Positions 57,270-64,000 of a stretch of DNA of 64,000 nt are shown here, one piece after another. How positions within the stretch are numbered: position 1 is the first letter of the stretch; every line of letters starts with the position of its first letter. The stretch is from contig MNCI01017900.1 of the NCBI GenBank assembly GCA_015680685.1, forward strand, positions 857,398 through 921,397, written 5' to 3'. This DNA comes from Gnetum montanum (Eukaryota > Streptophyta > Gnetopsida > Gnetales > Gnetaceae). A program made the position numbers and the translations under genes. The notes under the pieces are model-generated. The model did not search any database, had not been told where the DNA came from, and saw nothing but the letters and a program-made list of their open reading frames with translations.

Positions 57270-58130
57270 TCTTGTAATTGGAGAGATTATGATCATACTT
57301 ACCATAATGGCTATATTACTTAGGGACAAGGACACAAGCATTCTCTATGTCATCAATTTTTTCATAAGTATCAAACTTGATAGGAAGGTTTTCATATTCC
57401 ACTCCACGTGTCAATGCCTCCCATTTTCTTTTGAACTTAACTTGGTTAACCTCATAGGCATGCTGTAGTAGCATCCATACATAGAATCTAGAGAGAATCA
57501 TAATGAATTTATTGGTCATCACACTATCTAATTTGAACAGTTCTTCAAATCCTTCTACAATCTATTTCATCAAGTCCTCTTTGTATAATTCCATAGGATA
57601 GTTGATAATCCACACTCAAATTAAAACATTTTGAAACAAATTGACATTAGATTATGTCCCTAATCTCCATTTGTCAAGCATGAGTTCCATCATTCCAAAT
57701 AACTAGGAACATCTATGAGAATTTATATCTCTCTTTAGCTAGGTAAAAGTTGAACCATAGAAGATTTGAATGCAAGGCTATGACTTCAACTAAGATTTCC
57801 TTCCATCTTTATGTCTAGTCTAAGATTTTTTCCCATTGACACAAAGAGACTAAGAAGACAAGACTAGAATTTCTATTCCATCATAGAACAAACTTCATCT
57901 TGCATGATAATGCATAGAATATCATACTTCATCTCTATATGTAGTGCAAGAGAATCTATGGCATAAGGTCCACTCTTGCTCAACCTCCCTCCATTCCTAT
58001 AAGCAGGTAGGACAACCCTAGGCTTCCACCCACATAGCAAAGAATTCACATAGTATCTTTGATTGTCTTCCTTTACTTTATTCCTACACCCCCACCACAA
58101 ACACCAACCCCACACTATTTCCTCTCCCTT
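57270..58130 (-). pseudogene. DUF4283/zinc-knuckle (LINE ORF1-type) relic, upstream half
   Basis: Minus-strand relic. From about 57590 leftwards: VWIINYPMELYKEDLMK, VEGFEELFKLDSVMTNK, SRFYVWMLL, and WEALTRGVEYENLPIKFDTY followed by EKIDDIENAC. This is the order of a DUF4283 C-terminus (WV----LP---Y----L, VD, RFARVCV, V-YE-LP) running into a C-x2-C-x4-H-x4-C knuckle. A second decayed knuckle follows at 57272-57314 (YSHYGKYDHNLSNYK, all three Cys read as Tyr). Each change is TGY to TAY. The frame then meets the LTR of element 2 and resumes at 36257. 57700-58130 is probably its N-terminal part. RNA-binding role inferred from family. Confidence 0.6.
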
Positions 58131-59639
58131 CTCTACATAAAATCATATTTCCCCTCCTCTACCTATCTTCTTTAAGACCTGAATCACCAACCTCCTCCAT
58201 GTGATTCATCTTCTTGCTTTGTGAAGCTTTTAGATTTTCCTACTAAGTTGAGATAACTTACTTTAAAATAAGATTATCTTTTATTTTAAAAATATATTTT
58301 AGGAATCGGTTGGTTAAAATAGATTATTATTAGAGTGGGAGACCACTAACTTTAATAAATGTTGAAAATATGATTTAATTATGGAACTATGATTTGGGCA
58401 TTGAAATAGTAAAAGCTAAGCTTTAATTGGAATTTTCTCATAAATCTAGGCTTTGAACATTATTCTCTCTTTAGATTATTCAAAAATTGTATTAAGAGGT
58501 TTGATTAGTCTACACTTAAGGGAATAGATATTTTCTTCAATCTTGACATATCTTCTTTAGTGTTACTATGATTTCTTTGAATTTCAATGATGCATATCAT
58601 GCAAGTTATTAGTCATGGATTCTTTAATAATTTTTCTAATAAGAATTTTACCATGAATTTTTATTTTGATCAATTGAATGTAATAGATGTGTATTTGTAT
58701 ATTTTTTATTTTCTTTGAGAATATATTGAATGTTTTCATGTCGAAATTCTTAAGTGTTCGGTACCAAATCCCCTATAACACCCCTATCTCCTCTTTAGAT
58801 GTTTTTGATATTTTTAATGTATTTTTAATTTTTAATTTTTAATTTTTAAAAATTTTAGTATTTTTAATTTTTTAATTTAGAAAATGCATAGTAAACCTTT
58901 ATTAGAGTTTTAAGTTTTTAGATATTAGGTATGGGTCATTGGTACATGGGATACCACATTAGCTTAGTGGTATTCTTGGTTTGCAAGAGTGTTGGATCCA
59001 AATATATATATATATTAAAAATAAAAATCTACAATGAAAAAGTAGAGTACTAAAAAGAGGGAAAACTATAAATTAATAAAAATAAAAGGCCTAACTATTT
59101 TGGGGATATCCTTTTAGATTTTCATCCTGATAATCAATCCTTAAAAGTCCTCCCTTTGAGGTAGGAAATTAAACATTTCATAAAAATATTAACATTGGGT
59201 GGAGGGGGAGGAAGCCCCTGCTCTATCAATAAAATTAACATTATCGAAAGATATTATCTCCATATCTTGATCAATAGATGCAATTGAATTATTAGTAGTT
59301 AAAATGTCTTGAACATGTTCTTCATTCTAAAGATTTGGCATGTAATCAACAATACATACACTTCCTTGACATTTTTTATTATGAAGAACCAATTAAAAAT
59401 TATCTAAATCAATAATAAAATTCTATGAAACTTAAGGAAGATATATTTATTTCACTTTTTTCATTGAGGAATGTTTTGAAACTAATTTCATTGAAACCTT
59501 CCTTGAAGATGCATTTTGTTGATTAAAAGTAAAAGAAAGGGGTGCACTAACTTATGAAATGTCAGCAGAAGAAATCATCTTAGGATTTGTAGCATCTATA
59601 GAAAAAACCTTAGTATGATCTATAATATTTGTAAAATAA
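58131..59639. other. AT-rich DNA without a recognised gene
   Basis: Very AT-rich, with a tandem TTTTTAATTTTTAA stretch at 58810-58875 and short AT dinucleotide runs near 59003. No LTR ends, RT or gag motifs were recognised. Confidence 0.6.
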
Positions 59640-60290
59640 ACTTTAATAGCATTTATAGTAACTTATTGCTAACATACTTGCATTGCTTTTTTTTTCCCCC
59701 TAGCATAAAAGAACATAAATCAAACATGTGATCTTCTTAATGATAACAGTGACATGATTTTGGAAGATTGTAATAAAAAACCTTCTCTATAGAATTAATT
59801 CTACTATCATGTAGAAGAATTTCTCACTTAAGCAAATCAATATCCACTTCAATCCTATATCGAATTCTACAAAAACTACTAGCTGTAGGAAGGGTTTCAA
59901 AATGCTTGATTGGACCAATACAAGGGACAATATCTCTTTCAAATTTTTCAAGAATTAATGGAAGATTAGAAAATTCAACAAAATAAGGAATCTTTTAAAA
60001 TTTGAGAGATGCTACATTAAAAGAGAAAGTCCCCTTTCAAATAATCAATAAAGCATGATGATGATTAAAAACACTAATATCAAAGGCTATAGAAACCATC
60101 ATCAAATAAAAAAATTCTACCAATAAAATTAAGTTGGACAAATAACAATCATGAAAAACTTCCAAACCATGATCTTTTCAAACTAGATTAAAATGATTCC
60201 AAAAACTTGATGAAAAACGTAAATAATCCAAAATTTTCATGAAAACACACCTTGCAAAAATTTCTTAAGTAATAGATTTATATAAATCAT
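59640..60290 (-). pseudogene. DUF4283/zinc-knuckle relic (LINE ORF1-type)
   Basis: Minus strand, read from 60290 leftwards: ILDYLRFSSSFWNHF, VFHDCYLSNLILLVEFFYLM, KGTFSFNVASLKF, KIPYFVEFSNLPLILEKFER, DIVPCIGPIKHFETLP, CRIRYRIEVDIDLLK and FYYNLPKSCHCYH, then EDHMFDLC. This follows the DUF4283 pattern (W----PYFV-F-NLPLE, L---IG---K-D--T, R-RVCIEVDL-K, V-YE-LP) ending in a C-x2-(C>Y)-x4-H-x4-C knuckle. Only a few stops break it, so it is better preserved than the copy at 57270-58130, with which it shares family but little sequence. Such proteins are typical of plant LINE ORF1; no ORF2 is seen next to it. Confidence 0.65.
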
Positions 60291-63200
60291 TAGGAAATTC
60301 ATAGAAAGGCAAAGAAGTGGTAGCTCTACTTGAAGGATTACCTATTGAATATAGTGGCATTAGATGTAATTAATATCAATGGCAGATCCCTTACTATCTT
60401 AGATAATGTTAAAAACCTCACTACTAAAACCCTTGCCACCAAAATCCTTTTTGTTGAAACCCTTACCATTGAAATCCTTGCTACCTGCTTTATTTAGACT
60501 AATTTGTATGTGTTAGTAAAACTATTTATGTGTGTGTGTATTAGTTGTTAATTTTTTGTTAGCTTATGTTTTAGAGAGTCTCATATCAGTACCTTAGTTA
60601 CTTATGTTTGGACTTTAGATCTTATTATTAGAATTAGTCATAGACATAGCTATTAGCAAATCCATAAAAGAGTACCTATTAGGCTAGTGCTAGATACAAG
60701 CTATATATTTTTATTATTGATTTTAAAAATTAATGCTAGTTGTATTTTCTTTTTGACTTAGCCTTTCTTAATAGGATTACCCTTCTACCAACCATTCCAT
60801 ATTCTTGTGAACATAAATACCTAGCAATCATTTCATTAAAAATAATCTAATTGTATTGCTAACATCTATAAGATAAAACAAGAAAGAAGATCATGCCAAT
60901 TTGAAGAGAAGCTAGATCTATATTTGTGCTATCATCTAGGATCCTAGTAAGTGCTTTATTTTAGATCTCATTTTAGGATTTGCATGGATTCCATTATTAA
61001 TCTTCGATTTTTCCAAGAGTTTGGAACTAGTTTAAGAGAGTTTATCTACATAAATACTTCTAGCTATAGCATTATCCATTAGGTAAGAAACAATTGGTCC
61101 TTTGTTCTTTTTTGGATTTTTGAATCTTTTGTTACATGTACATTCATTTTTGTTCCATTTTATTTTGTTTAGCAACTATTTGATGAAATGCTTACATATC
61201 AAATCTAGTTATTCTATGTATGTTTTCTAAGATTTACCACTTTTATAATGATTATTCTTATTTGTGAGATATTAGAAAATGTTTTATCTCTTCTTATATC
61301 CATTTTGACTCTATTTTAATTCTATTAAGTTTTTTAGCCATAAAACTAAGGTTTTCGACTGTATTTTGGATTTTTGATACTTGAGATACCTTTAGATGGT
61401 GATGACCCAGAAGAAAAAAATACTAACTTACCAAAGCTAGACAAGTCATATTTTTAAAAAAAAATTATTTCACTCCATTGTAATCTCATTGTGATATCTA
61501 TTGGTGTCATCATTTGAAAGCATGTAAAAAATAACTTTTATAAAGTAACTCCTTACCTTTCAGATTCCAAAAATTCCAAAAGTTATTAATTTGTTGTTAT
61601 GTTTAGATCACGAATTCCAAGGAAACTAGAAATAATTTGATAACTCTTATGAGTAAATAATTCGTTGAAATTGTAACACATCATGAATGCTACAATAGTA
61701 ACGATGTTAAGAATTTGACTTATACTCGAATAATTAATTATATAAATAAATTTGGATCTCATTATATAATGTTCCTCTATTTCTATTGTGTTGTATATGT
61801 CATGATCAAACCAAAATTCATACATATATAGTTTAGAAGGAATAGCCATATTAATAAATCAAATGGACACAATGAGTTGTGAAAATTAATTAAGAGATGT
61901 AAATAATAGAATTACTTATAATAAGCTTTAACTAACAAGTAGTATAATGCATCAACATCATGGTAGTGTTATAGACTGTGACAATATATACAAATGTTCA
62001 TGATGTTGTGTAATATAGATCTTATTTGACATGTTAAACTTGATAGGATGCATCAAATCTTTAATATCACACATTAAGCTTAACATGCAAAAGCATCATG
62101 TGCTTTACTATCTAAATATCAATCCATGACTTTAATAGGTTGAGTGATAAATAAAATATCACTTTATTACCTTTCTCCACTAAACTACATGAATTAGAAA
62201 TTCTTATTCCTAGTCAATAGTTGTGCAATAATACTCTAAAGTAGAATTTCTTTTATACAATGCATTTTATAGTGAACACTGTATGACTAAAGAAGTCTTA
62301 TCTCTAATTATTAAAGCTATTATTATATGATGTTGAGCACTTTTCCTTTTTGAAATTTATGTTATAAATCATTTTGGTTGTTTAAATTCCTCCTAAAATT
62401 CAAAGGAAAATGACTACAAACATAAGGAATAGTTCACTTTCAAAATATATTCTAACATAATCAAATAGTTAACCACAAAAAAGAAAACACAGGCCTATCA
62501 TGGTAAATTAAACTAATCAATATCATCATCTAACATAAGAGGTACTAAATTTTAAAATAGATACAAACAAAAAATAAAATAATCAAAGCCATCAATCAAG
62601 GAATGATATCAGCAAGGCTAGAAAATGGCATTTTTAACTGTAAAGTTAAAATTTTGGTAATGGTAGTCGTACAAGTCTTTTTCCATTCCTTTACATTAAT
62701 AAAACACTCTAGAAACTAACTCTTGGGAAAAGCATCTTTCTTCAATGAAAAATCTATTTTTACTATCTAAAAAACTACAAGAACCTCTTTTGAATCCTAG
62801 AGAATCTTCAAGTTTTTCCTACTTAGAAGATGAACCAACCATTATTGTTCATTCTTACAAAGTTTTCTACCACCACATGGTCCTTCAACATCATGAACTT
62901 TACAAATAATGTACGATTGGACCTCTCTAATTTAGCACCATGGCCTAATTCTATCAATGTTATGATTAGGACTAGTATTCCTATAACATATTCTTCCTAA
63001 CTTTATAAGGATACCTCCATGAATTAAGTGTTAAAAAACTAACTCAAACCAATAACAATATAATGGATATAAGTTTTTCAATCAAATGTAAACTGATCAT
63101 ACTACATGTAAACTAGGAATAGCAAGGAAATAATAAAAACATTAAAATCAAATGGTAAGATTAACTAAGTGTTTATTGCCAAAAAAATAAACTAAGTATG

Positions 63201-63479
63201 GAAGCAACTATGAGTGATGAAATAAAAATCTACATAAAAATATGAATAAAAGAGCATAAAATATTAAAATATAGGGAGCTATGATTTGAAAGAAGGCCTT
63301 TAGTCAACTTTTCAAATAAATAAAATTCTTTATTTCTAAAAAAGAAGTGTTTGCCTCCAATGAAGGATCAAACTACATGTGTTATTGAAAAACGTAAGTG
63401 AAATAAAATTCTACATTTTAAGGATGAAATTGAACCTTTAGAGGATGAGTATATGAATGGGAAATTTTTAGGTACTATC
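60291..63479. other. AT-rich DNA without a recognised gene
   Basis: No conserved protein motif, LTR or RNA gene recognised on either strand. The 87-codon frame at 61586-61849 (minus) has no family resemblance and sits in AT-rich DNA. A short TG-repeat lies at 60529-60541. Confidence 0.55.
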
Positions 63480-64000
63480 TAGAATCAATTTGGGGCCAAA
63501 ACTAGGCTATTTTAGCTAAGTGTCCTAAGACTAATGCTAGAGCTATAAAAATTATAACTCTAGAGATTAACATTGATGCTAAAAAAATTTTATGAGATGT
63601 TGATGCTAATGCTACTTGACTAATACTAGAGCTATCGAAGGCATCGTAATCATTGTTGATGAGACGCGATTCGGACAAGCCATGATATCGCGTACGCGAT
63701 ATCACGGTCTGCCACCAAATCTATAAATAAGAGGTGGCACTCCCCTTATTTCCTATCCTAGGCTAGAAGTAGCGAAGCTCTGGCAGTTTGATCACTCCAG
63801 AGATAGAATATTTTCCATGTGCCCGCAGTAGGAGTCCCCAAGTGAATGGATCTTTATTCGAGCAGCTTTGTACCTGAACGCAAGTTGTGTGCGGCAATAA
63901 AAACGAGCTTTGTGGATAAACCTTGCAATGCATGGAATAGGTTTATTACATGTTATTTCTTACTTGTTATTTATTACCTGCATTAGCGTGGTATGAGTAC
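63480..64000 (+). mobile_element. Plus-strand LTR related to the giant-LTR family (truncated by window)
   Basis: Contains the GATATC palindrome (63684-63703), a TATA box (63721-63728), and an R-like region with CTTTATTCGAG (63851), TGTACCTGAACG and AATAAA (63896-63901). The R-like text aligns with the giant LTR read on the minus strand (CTTTATTCGAG...TGTACTTGGAC...ATAAA, 11240-11300). It is richer in CpG than its surroundings, suggesting a younger copy. The left limit of U3 is not defined; no U3 ORF is seen to its left. Confidence 0.65.
63683..63728 (+). promoter_or_regulatory. LTR promoter with perfect GATATC palindrome and TATA box
   Basis: 63684-63703 is a perfect 20-bp palindrome, GATATCGCGTACGCGATATC; one more pair (T/A) extends it to 22 bp. 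The TATA box CTATAAAT begins 17 bp downstream at 63721. Degenerate copies of the palindrome lie upstream of TATA boxes at 1192, 11492, 15062 and 19530. Confidence 0.7.

Noticed and set aside
1-64000. tRNA or rRNA genes
   Set aside because: None recognised on either strand; the only tRNA-like text is the two primer binding sites complementary to tRNA-Asp.

Overview
The window is an intergenic, repeat-filled piece of a large plant nuclear genome. Everything recognisable is a transposable element: Ty3/gypsy LTR retrotransposons of the Tat/Ogre and Athila types plus LINE-type relics. I found no intact host gene, tRNA or rRNA. The sequence is AT-rich, CpG is scarce outside a few LTR promoters, and most coding relics are broken by TAG or TGA codons at Gln/Trp/Arg positions, as expected of old, methylated plant repeats. 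A large-genome seed plant, perhaps a gymnosperm, is the best guess; the species cannot be named from this sequence.

Layout. 1-5.3 kb: LTR and gag relics of Athila-like elements (minus strand). 5.6-6.8 kb: LINE endonuclease/RT fragment (minus). 6.8-35.5 kb: Tat-type element 1 (minus), with LTRs, integrase, RT, protease and gag. It is interrupted twice: by a 13.65-kb element with 5.6-kb LTRs (10,683-24,336) and by a solo LTR (30,467-32,239, TSD AAGTG). 35.5-36.26 kb and 57.27-58.1 kb: the two halves of a zinc-knuckle/DUF4283-like LINE ORF1 relic split by Tat-type element 2 (36,258-57,269, minus). 58-63.5 kb: AT-rich DNA with one more DUF4283-type relic. 63.5-64 kb: start of a plus-strand LTR related to the giant-LTR family.

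Four things stand out. (1) Each 5.6-kb LTR carries in its U3 a roughly 925-codon ORF (N-terminal domain, long coiled coil, Pro-rich tail) with its own TATA box, so the LTR appears to hold a private gene cassette. (2) Tat element 2 carries, antisense to itself, a gene relic with several short GT-AG introns (about 47.07-50.74 kb). (3) Both Tat elements have, between protease and RT, an array of palindromes spaced about 190-195 bp; the stems differ in sequence between the elements but remain self-complementary. (4) The promoters of the Athila-like LTRs and of the U3 cassette share a palindrome, best seen as GATATCGCGTACGCGATATC at 63,684-63,703.

All alignments were made by eye, so boundaries without a stated TSD are good to about 20 bp and domain names rest on motif recognition rather than database searches.
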